From Streptomyces hayashii (GTDB lineage: Bacteria > Actinomycetota > Actinomycetes > Streptomycetales > Streptomycetaceae), in NCBI RefSeq assembly GCF_024539815.1, contig NZ_JAHHIU010000008.1, positions 1 through 52,085 on the forward strand: DNA of 52,085 nt, read 5' to 3'. Below the pieces are notes generated by a model. That model was not told where the DNA came from. It did not search any database and worked only from the letters and a program-made list of their open reading frames with translations. Numbering within the stretch: the first letter of the stretch is position 1; each line of letters starts with the position of its first letter. Below, one piece after another: positions 42,464 through 51,962 of the stretch. Position numbers and translations under genes: made by a program.

Positions 42464-45400
42464 CAGAGCTCCTCCGCGAACGTGTGCACCTGCTCGATCA
42501 CTGCGGCAGGGGTCCGGTCCAGGCTGTAGGAGTCGGCGAAGGCGATCCTTGTGGCGAGGCCACCGCCTCGGACCTCGTTGCGAAGGGCCTGGAGCCGTTC
42601 GTTCCCGCACTCCTCGGTGGCGGACTCCAGCGGATGCTTGACGGCGACCGCGACGGGCTCGCCGGTGAAGTCCGACGTGTAGAACGCCACCGGTCCGGCG
42701 GCGGTCTCCTTCAGGCTGACGGTGGGCTCCTCGTCCGCCCAACCCTTCAGCAAGACGGCGTGCTCGTCCGGGTCGATCCGCAGTTTCCGGCCACGCAGGG
42801 CGTCGGTCAGGTCGCGGGCGAGCCGCCAGTCGTACAGCGGGTGGAGGCGCATGTTGGAGTAGTCGCGCAGGCAGGCATAACAGGAGCTGCGGCAGTTCTG
42901 CGCATGATGGTCGGCCTCCAGGTCGTACAAGTAGCGGTCGACCGCTTGGAGGAACTCCTCGATGTGTTCCTCTGAACCGAGGTAGGTGCTGAAGCCCGCG
43001 CCGTTGTCGAGGCTGTCCGCCAGGTAGGCCATGACGGGAGCGGCCACCGGGGCGTCCGAGCCGTGGATGCCGCTGAGGAGTTCCTCCGGCTGGACGTCCA
43101 GGTGCGGAGCGGCGGCACGGCGCAGCAGGGCCGCCAGCGAGTACCAGGCGGCGCGCCGGCCGTGGTAGGCCTCGGGGAAGCCGTCGATCTGCTGGGACTT
43201 CGAGATGTCGAAGCGAAGGCCCCGGATTCTGTCGAGGGCGCCTTTGGCCCCGATGAAGAGCATGTCGGTGTGCTGGGTGGCGCCGAGGGCAATCTCCAAG
43301 TCGGCTTCCGCCTTGGGGTTGTCCAGAGCTAGGTACCCGCGCCACGGGCCGGTTGTCTTGACGAATCGGAAGAGCTTTCCGGCGTTGGTGTTGACGATGT
43401 AGCGGTCGCCGCTGCCGGTGTGTACGACCATCCAGTCGTCGGCGGCACGGTAGATGCGCGGGGCGGTCTTCTCCAGGTCGGTGGCGGTCCGTGCGCTGGT
43501 GGCGTTGGAGCCGAGCTCCCGGTAGCCGTCGTAGTCCCGTGCTTCATGAGCGGCCCGGAAGCCCGCGGGCTCCCGGAAGGGAACGGCCCTGTAGTACTTG
43601 CTCTCTGCGCCGCAGGCGGGGCAGGTGCCGTCACTCCCGGTTTCCGGGTCGACGCCGGCCTGTGGGTCCACGTGGGAGCAGATCCGGCACATGGCGACCA
43701 ACTGTTCGGGTCCGAACGGGTCCTCGGCGGCCTGTACTCCGCGACCGCTCGGGACGAGGGAGACCACTCCCCTGGAGCGGAGCAGACGGCCGTCCTGCGG
43801 GGTTTCGCTGCCCGGTGCGAACTTGCTGAGGGCGACGGCCAGGTCACGGTTGACGGAATCGGCCGGCGGCCAGGGGAAGGTCTTCTGAGGGATGCTCCGG
43901 TAAAGGAGGCGGGAGCGGGTCGGGAAGCCGAACATGGGCAGGAGACCCGCCTCTGCCAGACGCTGGCTGAGGTCGGAGTGGCCGACCGTCCGGGCTGCCA
44001 CCTCGTCGACCTGGCCGAGGAGTTCGTCGATGGCGGCCACCGGATCGATGGCAGCGATGCTCTCCGGTGTTCCGGCCCGGAGGGCGGCGGCAGCGGCTCT
44101 GACGCGGTCCGGGTGCTCCTCGATCCATCGGCGGACGGCGCCGCGATGCGTCGGCCAGTCGGCGGCAAGGCCGAACTGTCCGTGGACGTTGCTCGTCATG
44201 TCCGGCCCCTTCCGGCGGTCCTCCGGCTGCAGGGGCGCGAAGGCCTGGCGGAGGACCTCTCCCAGCAGGACCCGCCGGAAGACGGAGACCATGCCGAGGA
44301 CCAGGTAGGGGGGCGGAGTCGGATCGTTGGTGATGGCTTCCGGGCGGGCGAAGTAGTGCTCGTCGTGACTACGGCCGCGGCAGACGGTGAGGGCCACGGC
44401 GACCGGGCTGTTGCGTCGGCCTGCGCGCCCCACCCGCTGCTGGTAGTTGAAGCGGGTGGGCGGCATGTTGGCCATGATCACGGTGTTGAGGGGGCCGATG
44501 TCGACACCGGCCTCCATGGTCGTGGTCACGGAGAGCAGTTCCAGGCCGTCCGCCTGCGGGACGTTGTTGTCGCCGAGGAAGACGTCCTGGAAGAGGCTCT
44601 GCCGACGCTGGGCCTCCAGCCGGTCCGTCTGGCCGGTCAGTTCCGCGGTGCGCAGGGGGAAGTCACCGGTGCGGTGGGCGGCCTTCCACGCGTAGTAGTC
44701 GTCTTCGAGGACTCCGCTGAACTGCTGGGGCACAGCGGGCAGCGGGGCCAGGCACTTGGTGCACAACCCCGCGCCTGGGTGAAGGTGCGGCCGGTGGCAG
44801 GAACGGCATGTCCAGGTCTTGTTCTCGCCGGGGCGGAGCGCCACCTTCTCCGGCTTGATGACGTAGTCGACCACAGCGTCCTTCCAGACGCCGAGCACCC
44901 GGTCCTCGATCGTCTGCACATCGGTGCCCTGACGTTCGGCGACCTGCTTCCAGAAACGCTTCAGAGGCGCAGGCGGCCTCTGCAGAGAGGCACGTATGCG
45001 GGTGAAGCGCCGCATCAGGCCAAGAATTCGCAGACTGGCTCGCGCAACCGCCTGATCGCTGTCCGGGCCGGTCTCCAGAGGCGAGCGGTCGTCGCGCAGG
45101 CAGAGCCAGCCGAGTCCGAGCGACTCGAAGTCACGGCCGCCGCCGGAGAAGAGGCTTCCGATGGTCTCGAGGCGGAGGCGGGAACGGAGGCGGTTGAGGA
45201 GTTCCTCCTGCGCCTGGGTCTCCACCACCGCTTCCCGGTCTCGCTCCCAGTTGTAGAGCGCGGTCCAGGGCTGTCCGGCCGAGGTCTGCTGGAGCGAGGC
45301 CGCGGGACCCGCGGGGTTGGTGCCGTACTTCAGCAGCATGCCCTCGAGGTCGGAGGCGAGGTCGTCCAGGGAGGGCAGTTCGGAGAACTTCCGCTCCAGG

Positions 45401-47928
45401 TCGGGCAGGAGTTCCGGTTCCGCGTCGAGGTCGTCGGCAAGGACGGCCTTCAGGCGCCCCCAGTCCGCTGGGTTGCGGTCCCTCAGCCGTTCCATGGCGG
45501 TACGGGCGCCCGCACGATCGACCGGCTCCCCGGCGTAGTGGGCCTTCACTAGCTGAAGGTCTCCGAACGGATCCCCCTGGTTCTCGACGGCCTGGGCGCT
45601 GAGCAGGCGGAGAAGGTCCTGGTGGTGGCGGAGGGCAAGACCGCTGGCGAGCTCGGAGGCATCGTCGCGGCTGTCGGAGAAGGCGATCGCCTTGCGCCGG
45701 CCGTCGGGAAGGTGGCCGAGGGCTTCGGTCACCAGCACTTGGTTGATCTTGTAGAAACCGGTGCGCATCCGCCGGACCGGCGCGTTGCGCAGCCGGTCAG
45801 GAGATTCCAGGGGGACGAAACGGCCGTCCCTGTCGTACTTGATCTCCCAGTCGTCGCCGCAGGCGGGGCAGCGGGTGGGGAATGCCTGCAGCCGGGCCGG
45901 GTCGTAGGCCGCCTTCTTGCCTTCCTTGTCCAGGGGCACGGAGATGTGGAACGACCATCCGGTGTGCTGGACGTCCCGGTTCTCCAAGCGGCCGGTGGCG
46001 GGCTGGTAGGCGCTGCGGCGGAATTCGAACCCGACCTGCGGGCCGCCGTCGGACAGGCCCGCGTGCCAGCCGGGGTCGTCGAGGCCGAGGCCCTTGGTGC
46101 GCGGCCAGTACACGACGTAGTTCGCCGCGGTTGGCGCGCCGCTGGCCTCGTCGGGGAGCAGGTCCATGTCCGGGAAGTCGGTGTGGAGGGCACCGGTGAA
46201 CTTGCGCCGCTGGGTGTCCTTGGGGCTGGCGTACCCGCCGAGCATGAGGTCGCCGCAGGCCTGGCAGGAGAGTAGCTCCAGTACGCGGGAGCCGCAGGTG
46301 CAGCGGGACGTGGGCTCGGCGAAGAGCCGGCCTACCCGCCGTTCGGGGCCGTGCTCCACGGGGATGTGGCGGCAGCTGGGGTCGGAGCAGGCCCAGATGC
46401 CCTCGATGTTCCGGAAGAAGAAGTGGGCGCGGAGCTGGGGAAGTTCGGGGTCCTGGGCGGAGCCGAGTATGCGCAGAACGCCGTGGAGGGCGTCCTTGCG
46501 CTGGTCCTCGGGGACGTCCGGGAAGAGGTTCTTCGCCAGTTCGCGAGCGGGCAGAGCACGAGGCTTGCCGCCGGGAGTGAGCGCGCGCTGGAGCGCCGGG
46601 CCGAGGCCGGTCTCCCGGGCCAGGGCGACGGCTCCGAGCTGGGTGACGGGGGCCTTCGCAGCTTGCGCGAGGCGTGCGGTGTGTGCGGCCAGGTCGCCCC
46701 CGCCGTGGATCTCCTTCGCCTTTCCGGGGATGATCACGCGTCGGGAGCCGGGCAGGGCGAAGAACCCGTCGAGGAAGTCGTCGTCCCGGCCGGCCTCCAG
46801 GGAGGCGGAGGCGGCGAGCACCCGCAGCTTCTCGGGGTTCTTGTCGAGGCCGAGGCGGTGGCGGAGGTTACGCAGCAGGTAGGCCACCTCGGTGCCGGCC
46901 GTGCCGCGGTACATGTGGAGCTCGTCGAGGATCAGGGTGAGGCGGGCGTCCGGGGTTTCCTCCAGCCACTTCCTCGTGGCGCTGAAGATGTGCTCCTCCT
47001 GCTTGCGGAGCAACATGATGTTGAGCATCGAGTAGTTGGTGACCATGATGTCCGGCGGTGCGGCCTGCATGTCCCAACGGGCGTGCATCTCCGCTCCGCC
47101 GAGGCGCGGGATGAAGGGCCGTAGCTCCTCGTCGAGCTTCTCGTCGGCCTTGCGTTGCCGTTCCTGGACCTCCCGCAGGTACTGCCGGAGACGGAAGTTC
47201 GCCGGCTCGGAATCGCGGCTGCCGGAGACGGGAGTCGCTCCGGTGTAGCGGCCGAAGTAGAAGCGGTGTCCGTTGCGCTTGCGGTCCAGCCATGCGTGGG
47301 CCTCGCGGCTGTCCAGCGACTTGCGGAGCCGGACCAGCTGGTCGTCGGCGAGGGCGTTGGTGGGGTAGAGGATCAGCACGCGCAGGGCGGCGGGGTGCCC
47401 GTGCTCATTCTGTCGGCTGGGCACGTGGTCGCCGTCTTGCTGCCACCATTCCCGCTGCGCCGCACGTGTGCCCTGCCAGTGGGCGGATTCGGCGACCAGG
47501 TCGGCGAGGACCGGCAGGAGAAAGGACTCCGTCTTGCCGGAACCGGTGCCTGCGGTGACCACGAAGTCCTTGCCGTCGCAGGCGGCGACCAGGGCGTCGT
47601 GCTGATGCTGGTAGAGGCTGGTCACGCCCTCGGGGAGCGTGAATCGGGCGAACTCTGCCGCGTCGGGGTGCGCCCCTGCTTCGGCGAATGACTCCGCGAT
47701 ACCGACGCCCCGGGAGGCGTACTGCGGGCGCAGCTCGATCAGCGGGTCGCGCCAGGCCCCGTTGTCCCGGTCCAGGAGGTTGCGCCGTTCCTCCATGACG
47801 GAACGATCGTCGACGCTGAACGGGGTGTCGTAGTAGCGGAAGAGCGCGCTGCGCAGGTCGCCGAAAGTGCCCATGACGTCCTGGACATCGGTGTCCGTCA
47901 CCGCCGTTGTCTGCTGTTCCACGCTCAC
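42463..47928 (-). CDS. Giant DEAD/DEAH helicase with DUF1998-like C-terminus (DruE/DrmA-B-like)
   Basis: An 1,821-aa SF2 helicase, the core of the operon. Walker A is TAGTGSGKT (125-133); motif Ia is LYPTNALADDQ; motif II is LILDELHMYRG (332-342). About 800 residues later come MEAGVDIGPLN and the motif VI RFNYQQRVGRAGRRN (near 1140-1170). Between and after these lie four cysteine pairs of zinc-ribbon type (CSDPSC, CPACG, CRSCH/CTKC, CRIC/CPACG). The C-terminal Cys motif CRSSCYACLRDYSNMRLHPL near 1680 marks DUF1998. This architecture and length are those of Druantia DruE and of fused DISARM-type DrmA/DrmB proteins, both phage-defence helicases. GTG 47928 overlaps the upstream stop (GTGA). No methylase or DruA-D/H partner is nearby. 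Confidence 0.85.
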   Translation of the reverse strand: MSVEQQTTAVTDTDVQDVMGTFGDLRSALFRYYDTPFSVDDRSVMEERRNLLDRDNGAWRDPLIELRPQYASRGVGIAESFAEAGAHPDAAEFARFTLPEGVTSLYQHQHDALVAACDGKDFVVTAGTGSGKTESFLLPVLADLVAESAHWQGTRAAQREWWQQDGDHVPSRQNEHGHPAALRVLILYPTNALADDQLVRLRKSLDSREAHAWLDRKRNGHRFYFGRYTGATPVSGSRDSEPANFRLRQYLREVQERQRKADEKLDEELRPFIPRLGGAEMHARWDMQAAPPDIMVTNYSMLNIMLLRKQEEHIFSATRKWLEETPDARLTLILDELHMYRGTAGTEVAYLLRNLRHRLGLDKNPEKLRVLAASASLEAGRDDDFLDGFFALPGSRRVIIPGKAKEIHGGGDLAAHTARLAQAAKAPVTQLGAVALARETGLGPALQRALTPGGKPRALPARELAKNLFPDVPEDQRKDALHGVLRILGSAQDPELPQLRAHFFFRNIEGIWACSDPSCRHIPVEHGPERRVGRLFAEPTSRCTCGSRVLELLSCQACGDLMLGGYASPKDTQRRKFTGALHTDFPDMDLLPDEASGAPTAANYVVYWPRTKGLGLDDPGWHAGLSDGGPQVGFEFRRSAYQPATGRLENRDVQHTGWSFHISVPLDKEGKKAAYDPARLQAFPTRCPACGDDWEIKYDRDGRFVPLESPDRLRNAPVRRMRTGFYKINQVLVTEALGHLPDGRRKAIAFSDSRDDASELASGLALRHHQDLLRLLSAQAVENQGDPFGDLQLVKAHYAGEPVDRAGARTAMERLRDRNPADWGRLKAVLADDLDAEPELLPDLERKFSELPSLDDLASDLEGMLLKYGTNPAGPAASLQQTSAGQPWTALYNWERDREAVVETQAQEELLNRLRSRLRLETIGSLFSGGGRDFESLGLGWLCLRDDRSPLETGPDSDQAVARASLRILGLMRRFTRIRASLQRPPAPLKRFWKQVAERQGTDVQTIEDRVLGVWKDAVVDYVIKPEKVALRPGENKTWTCRSCHRPHLHPGAGLCTKCLAPLPAVPQQFSGVLEDDYYAWKAAHRTGDFPLRTAELTGQTDRLEAQRRQSLFQDVFLGDNNVPQADGLELLSVTTTMEAGVDIGPLNTVIMANMPPTRFNYQQRVGRAGRRNSPVAVALTVCRGRSHDEHYFARPEAITNDPTPPPYLVLGMVSVFRRVLLGEVLRQAFAPLQPEDRRKGPDMTSNVHGQFGLAADWPTHRGAVRRWIEEHPDRVRAAAAALRAGTPESIAAIDPVAAIDELLGQVDEVAARTVGHSDLSQRLAEAGLLPMFGFPTRSRLLYRSIPQKTFPWPPADSVNRDLAVALSKFAPGSETPQDGRLLRSRGVVSLVPSGRGVQAAEDPFGPEQLVAMCRICSHVDPQAGVDPETGSDGTCPACGAESKYYRAVPFREPAGFRAAHEARDYDGYRELGSNATSARTATDLEKTAPRIYRAADDWMVVHTGSGDRYIVNTNAGKLFRFVKTTGPWRGYLALDNPKAEADLEIALGATQHTDMLFIGAKGALDRIRGLRFDISKSQQIDGFPEAYHGRRAAWYSLAALLRRAAAPHLDVQPEELLSGIHGSDAPVAAPVMAYLADSLDNGAGFSTYLGSEEHIEEFLQAVDRYLYDLEADHHAQNCRSSCYACLRDYSNMRLHPLYDWRLARDLTDALRGRKLRIDPDEHAVLLKGWADEEPTVSLKETAAGPVAFYTSDFTGEPVAVAVKHPLESATEECGNERLQALRNEVRGGGLATRIAFADSYSLDRTPAAVIEQVHTFAEEL

Positions 47929-48917
47929 TTGGCCTTCCCGCCGGCGGCCGCCACCAGTCGCGGCATGGTCTCCAGCTTCTGCTGTAGCGAGACCGCGATC
48001 GCCTCGGCGAGCGCCCTCGGCACGTTGTCGTACGCGCGGGTCTGCGTCTGCTTGCCCGCCGAGGGCGGGAAGCCGCTGCACAGGACGGCCGCGCGCTCGT
48101 GCAGGGCGGGCAGGGGCGCGTACCGGTCGACGAAAAGCCGGCCGATGCCGGCACGGCCCTTGCCGGGTTCCGGCCGCCAGCGCATGACGCCGGTGCGGTG
48201 GCGGGCGAGCTCCAGGTAGATGCCCGTCTCGCGTTCCACGGCGTGGAAGACGCCGTTGCGGCGGACGCGGGTCAGGCGTGCGTAGTCGCCTCCGCGCCAC
48301 CGATACAGGCCGTCCTCGTCGTCCCTTGCCACGGGAACGAACCGCTGGAGGCGCGGCTCGTACCTCTCCAGCGTGTTGGCGGTGCTCCCACCGGGCGGTG
48401 CGGACTCGGGGCCCGGCACAGCCTGCGGAAGCAGCTCCATCAACTGCAAGGCGGCGCAGGGAACATAGCGTGCCCCGAGGAACTCCGCGGCTTCCTGCAG
48501 GGTCCGCGGATCCTCGTACTGGAACAGCAGAGTGTCGGGCAGCGGGGCCTCACCAGCCTCCGGCCGGTGGGGGACGGTGATCAGCTCCATCCACTCCTGT
48601 GCCGCCTCTTCGACGCGCGTGCTGATCCGCGCGGTGCGCGCACCGGTCAGCAACGCGAGGCCGTCGGCGTGGGGCAACCGGGTCAGCACCGGCGGGGCCA
48701 CCGACCAGCGGTCGGCGCGCAGGTCCAAATCGATGAATCCGAGAGCGGCGGCCTTGCGCATCCAGTCCCAGTCGGCGTACTCCTTCAGCTCCAGGTCCCA
48801 TGCCTGGGCCTGGCTACGGACACCGTCGCGCAGCGCGGACGCCTTGCCGCTGCGGCCTTCGCTCAGCCAGCGCAGGAGTATCCCGCCGAACTCGGTGCTG
48901 CTCATCGGTCCCGTCAT
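47925..48917 (-). CDS. Unrecognised operon protein, 330 aa
   Basis: No family recognised. The N-terminal 110 residues look helical, possibly a winged-helix (STEFGGILLRWLSEGRSGKA, WMRKAAALGFIDLDLRADRW). The middle is beta-rich and has LYRWRGGDYARLTRVRRNGV with FHAVERETGIYLELARHRTG. The C-terminus has a helical stretch (NVPRALAEAIAVSLQQKLET). There is no signal peptide or membrane segment. ATG 48917 overlaps the stop of the 686-aa gene and the stop overlaps the helicase GTG. Its fixed place just before the helicase suggests a complex partner or target adaptor. Confidence 0.7.
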   Translation of the reverse strand: MTGPMSSTEFGGILLRWLSEGRSGKASALRDGVRSQAQAWDLELKEYADWDWMRKAAALGFIDLDLRADRWSVAPPVLTRLPHADGLALLTGARTARISTRVEEAAQEWMELITVPHRPEAGEAPLPDTLLFQYEDPRTLQEAAEFLGARYVPCAALQLMELLPQAVPGPESAPPGGSTANTLERYEPRLQRFVPVARDDEDGLYRWRGGDYARLTRVRRNGVFHAVERETGIYLELARHRTGVMRWRPEPGKGRAGIGRLFVDRYAPLPALHERAAVLCSGFPPSAGKQTQTRAYDNVPRALAEAIAVSLQQKLETMPRLVAAAGGKAK

Positions 48918-50974
48918 CGGTCCAGCTCCTTCGCTGCCTGCACGAACGCGGCCCACGAGGGCTCGGCGGACGCCTGCTGGGCGTTGAGGACGGCGCGAAT
49001 CCATGCCCGCGGGTTGCCGGCGCCCCTCGGACTCGGCGCTCCGGGGTTGACCGGGCTGCCCTTCCAGCGTCCGCTCCGGCGCTCCAGGAGCCAGCCGCCG
49101 ATGCCGTGGAAGCCAGCCTCGAAGCGGAGCGGGGCGGGGGTCTCGGGGAGCCGTTCCGTCCACCAGTCTGGTTCTTCCGGGGCCTCCAACGTCCACAGCC
49201 GGCCGTCGGCCGCCGCGAACAGCACCTCGTCCGCGTCCCGACGGCACAACTCCATGACGGCTGCCGCGTCCTGGGCGGTGGCGCCCGCCCAGTGGGCGCC
49301 GGTGATGCCGGCCGGCAGGGTCTGCTCGGCAAGGAGGGAGGGAGACTCCGACGCTTTGCCGTCCACGACGGTGAAGCCGCAGACCTTGGTCGTCTTCGGC
49401 TCTACGACGGCCTGGTCCGCGGTGACGAAGCCGATCACCACGCCTGCGTAGCTCACCGTGTGGCGGCCGGGCTCCAGCCTGAGCACGGCCAGGGGGACGG
49501 GGCGGCCGGCGGCGATCGCCTTCCTGAGCTCGGGCCGTTCCTTTCCGTCGACGAGGAGGGTGCCCGTGCTCTCCATGGCGTCCGGCAGGACCACGTGGGG
49601 CTCGCCTCCACGCAGATACAAGTGGGAATCGAGCGAGGGCGCGAGCTTCAGTCCGCCCTCGAGGCGCAGCTTGAACTGGGCAGGGGGTTGCAGGAGGCCG
49701 ACCGCGCCCTGGACCTCCTTCAGCGCCCGGCGCAGGGTGACCGCGTCGTCGAAGGTGACGGGCTTGTGCATGGACCAGCCCTGCGGCACCCAGGCCAGCT
49801 TGCTGGTGTCGGCGCTCCGGCCCGTGGTCGCGGCCTTGTCCAGCAGCCGTTGCACGTCCCGCTGCGCGGTCGGGGCGGCGAGCACCACGTGTGCCTCTCC
49901 CGGGCGGAAGCCGTCGGTGCCGGCCCAGACACCGAGCACGTCGTCCCGTGCGAGCACCAGGACGGAGGAGGCGGGGCGGCTGAGCACCAGGTTGTCCCCG
50001 TCGCGGCGGATGCCCCTGGCGAGGGTGTCCGCGCTCGGGGCGGGCAGGCCCGTCACCTCGTAGTAGGCGGTGTCGCCGAGCTGTTCGAGGACGACACCGC
50101 CCTGGAGCTCAATGCGCTTCTTGTGATCCGCGGACCGCAGGCGCGCCACCCAGCTGAGGCGCCCCGCGTCCAGCCGCACCAGGACTTCGGCCCGGGCGAC
50201 ACCGGTGGGCACCAGCTCGTCGGAACCGTCCCAGGAAGCGGCGTAGTTACCGATCAGCCTGGCGAGGAAGGGGCGGAACTCGTCCTCCTGCAGAGCGTTG
50301 CGGAAGCCCTTGGAGAAGTGCTGCTCCATGCCCCGGTTCTCGATCTGGGCCAGCAGCGTCTCCCCCGGCAGCGGCCAGGTCGTGCCGTACTCCCGCAGCG
50401 ACCGGAAGAGTTTCGGCATGAAGGAGCGGTCCGCGCCGCTGAGGAGTGCCTGGGACTGAGCGAACCCGATCATGCTGCGGTTGGAGGGCAGGTCGGCGGG
50501 GGCGGGAACGGTACACAGGCCCCGCGCTCCCTTCTGGCTGTGCTGCCAGGAGGCCAACACCTGCCACATGCGGGAGATGGGCTCATAGTGGTGGCTGCCC
50601 AGTTGCTTCTTGTCGCCGGTCAGCAGCTCGGAGAAGCGGGCATGGTAGGCGGTGCCCCGGTGGTTCCGGTCGTTCACCATCCGGGACGCAGCCATCACCG
50701 AGCAGGCCAGCAGCGGCAGGAACGCGGGCACGCCCTCCTTGTCCTGCTGTCGCTTGCGCCAGCGGTAGGCCTCGAGGGCGCTGTACGGTTCCGCGGTCCC
50801 CAACCGCAGGAATCTGCCCACACAGTGGGCGAGAGGCTCCTCTATGCCGTATCCGTGCCTGAGCTCCTGCTCCACGTCGTCGTCAACGTAGAACAACGTC
50901 GGGTGGCCGGCGTGCTGCCGTCCGAAGAACTCGTCGGCCAGCATTTCCTGCCACGCCTCATAAGGATGATCCAC
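48914..50974 (-). CDS. Unrecognised operon protein, 686 aa (first gene)
   Basis: No family recognised. Residues 1-260 are helical with many aromatics (HPYEAWQEMLADEFFGRQHA, NRSMIGFAQSQALLSGADRS). The rest is beta-rich with hydrophobic strands (RLSWVARLRSADHKKRIELQ, LLVDGKERPELRKAIAAGRP, RHTVSYAGVVIGFVTADQAV), like stacked immunoglobulin or jelly-roll modules. No catalytic motif is obvious. I start at GTG 50974 (GGGGA 5-6 bases upstream) rather than the longer TTG-initiated frame to 51070. As the promoter-proximal gene with a unique fold it is a candidate sensor. Its stop overlaps the next ATG. Confidence 0.7.
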   Translation of the reverse strand: MDHPYEAWQEMLADEFFGRQHAGHPTLFYVDDDVEQELRHGYGIEEPLAHCVGRFLRLGTAEPYSALEAYRWRKRQQDKEGVPAFLPLLACSVMAASRMVNDRNHRGTAYHARFSELLTGDKKQLGSHHYEPISRMWQVLASWQHSQKGARGLCTVPAPADLPSNRSMIGFAQSQALLSGADRSFMPKLFRSLREYGTTWPLPGETLLAQIENRGMEQHFSKGFRNALQEDEFRPFLARLIGNYAASWDGSDELVPTGVARAEVLVRLDAGRLSWVARLRSADHKKRIELQGGVVLEQLGDTAYYEVTGLPAPSADTLARGIRRDGDNLVLSRPASSVLVLARDDVLGVWAGTDGFRPGEAHVVLAAPTAQRDVQRLLDKAATTGRSADTSKLAWVPQGWSMHKPVTFDDAVTLRRALKEVQGAVGLLQPPAQFKLRLEGGLKLAPSLDSHLYLRGGEPHVVLPDAMESTGTLLVDGKERPELRKAIAAGRPVPLAVLRLEPGRHTVSYAGVVIGFVTADQAVVEPKTTKVCGFTVVDGKASESPSLLAEQTLPAGITGAHWAGATAQDAAAVMELCRRDADEVLFAAADGRLWTLEAPEEPDWWTERLPETPAPLRFEAGFHGIGGWLLERRSGRWKGSPVNPGAPSPRGAGNPRAWIRAVLNAQQASAEPSWAAFVQAAKELDR

Positions 50975-51404
50975 TCTGTCCCCAAAAGAGAGGTTCCGAT
51001 GCCCTGTTCGTGAAATCTCCCCTCGGCATGGAACGGTCTTCCGCGTCACACTAGAGCCCGCCACCGACAACGGGCTGCTGCCGAACGCACCCTCGGGCGC
51101 CGTCCCCGTCGGCCGTGCAGCCCTTGACCGTCACCGCTCGGCGCAGCCTAACGGCGCTCAACACGCAAAGAGGTATTCGGCCCTGGCATCGTCCACGTCG
51201 AGCCACGCCCACTTACGGCGCACGAACCGGCCGCCCCCCGTGGGATCCCGCGATCTTCGCCGCTGCTGCGCCCTGGCCAGACGTGCCTGCTTCTCGCCAA
51301 TTGCGGCCTGCCGACAGGGCTCGCTTCCCCCCAATGCGTCGCACACGCAGGCAGGTTAGCTGAATCCACCAACAAGCTTCACGGGGCCTCCACGACGACC
51401 GCCA
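50975..51404. other. Operon promoter region and an ORF remnant
   Basis: This 430-bp stretch must hold the promoter of the six-gene operon; I cannot pick a convincing -35/-10 pair. On the minus strand 51158-51346 reads CRQAAIGEKQARLARAQQRR and GRFVRRKWAWLDVDDARAEY, a coding-looking tail without a start, probably the 3' remnant of a gene cut by the IS copy to the right. Confidence 0.4.
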
Positions 51405-51962
51405 AGAAGAAACCCCCAGCCGACGGGGCCTCGGACCCGTAACTTCCCCAGGACGGGGATGAATTGCGGGCTGTCGGCGGCCTGGCCTGCGGTCAGTACG
51501 AACGTCAGCGGGCGGCACTTGCGGTCGGCGGCGAGGTGGACCTTGCTGGTCTGCCCACCCCTGGAGCGTCCCAGGAGGGCGGCCTTCAACCGCAGTTTTC
51601 GCCGCCGCCGGATGCGTCGTCGTTCTTCCCGTCCGGGATCCGCTTCGGCGTCCCGTCCGTCTTGTTCTTCGAGGCTGCCCCTTTTGACCTGGCCTTTTCC
51701 GCCTCGGTGGCAGCCTTCTCCAGCGCGGTGAGGACGTCCTCGCCCAGGTGCATCCCGGCCGCGTCGTGGTGAGCGCGCGCGGTGGTGGAGTCGATGCTGA
51801 CCAGGGACAGATCGATCTCACTCCGCTTCGCGGCTTCCGCGATCAGGCCCTCCAGCAGAGCCTCGAAGACACCGTCGTCACGCCACTGCCGGAAGCGGTT
51901 GTGGACGGTCGGCCAGGCGCCGAACTCCTGCGGCATCTCCCGCCACTGACCGCCGGTCTTAG
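51405..51962 (-). pseudogene. IS5-family transposase, both ends truncated
   Basis: On the minus strand one frame (51936 to 51586) reads EFGAWPTVHNRFRQWRDDGV and LVSIDSTTARAHHDAAG (first catalytic Asp). The next (51589 to about 51410) reads LLGRSRGGQTSKVHLAADRK and LTAGQAADSPQFIPVLGKLR. The frame change after GKNDDA sits where this group normally shifts between orfA and orfB. Similarity stops after VRGPVG near 51410, so the part with the final Glu is lost. The 5' end is cut by another IS at about 51963. It is related to, but not identical with, the element at 20479. Confidence 0.8.

Noticed and set aside
42463..47928. Reading the giant helicase as a housekeeping RecQ/Lhr or SecA-like protein
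   Set aside because: The long insert between motifs II and VI, four zinc pairs and the DUF1998-like Cys motif fit DruE/DrmA-B-type proteins, not those families.
48800..51013. A 737-codon plus-strand open frame opposite the 686-aa and 330-aa genes
   Set aside because: The minus-strand genes have overlaps, ribosome sites and ordered protein-like sequence; the plus frame is repetitive Gly/Arg/Val and has no partner.
50975..51070. TTG-initiated 32-residue extension of the 686-aa protein
   Set aside because: No ribosome site at the TTG, while GTG 50974 has GGGGA at good spacing; the extension looks like leader sequence.
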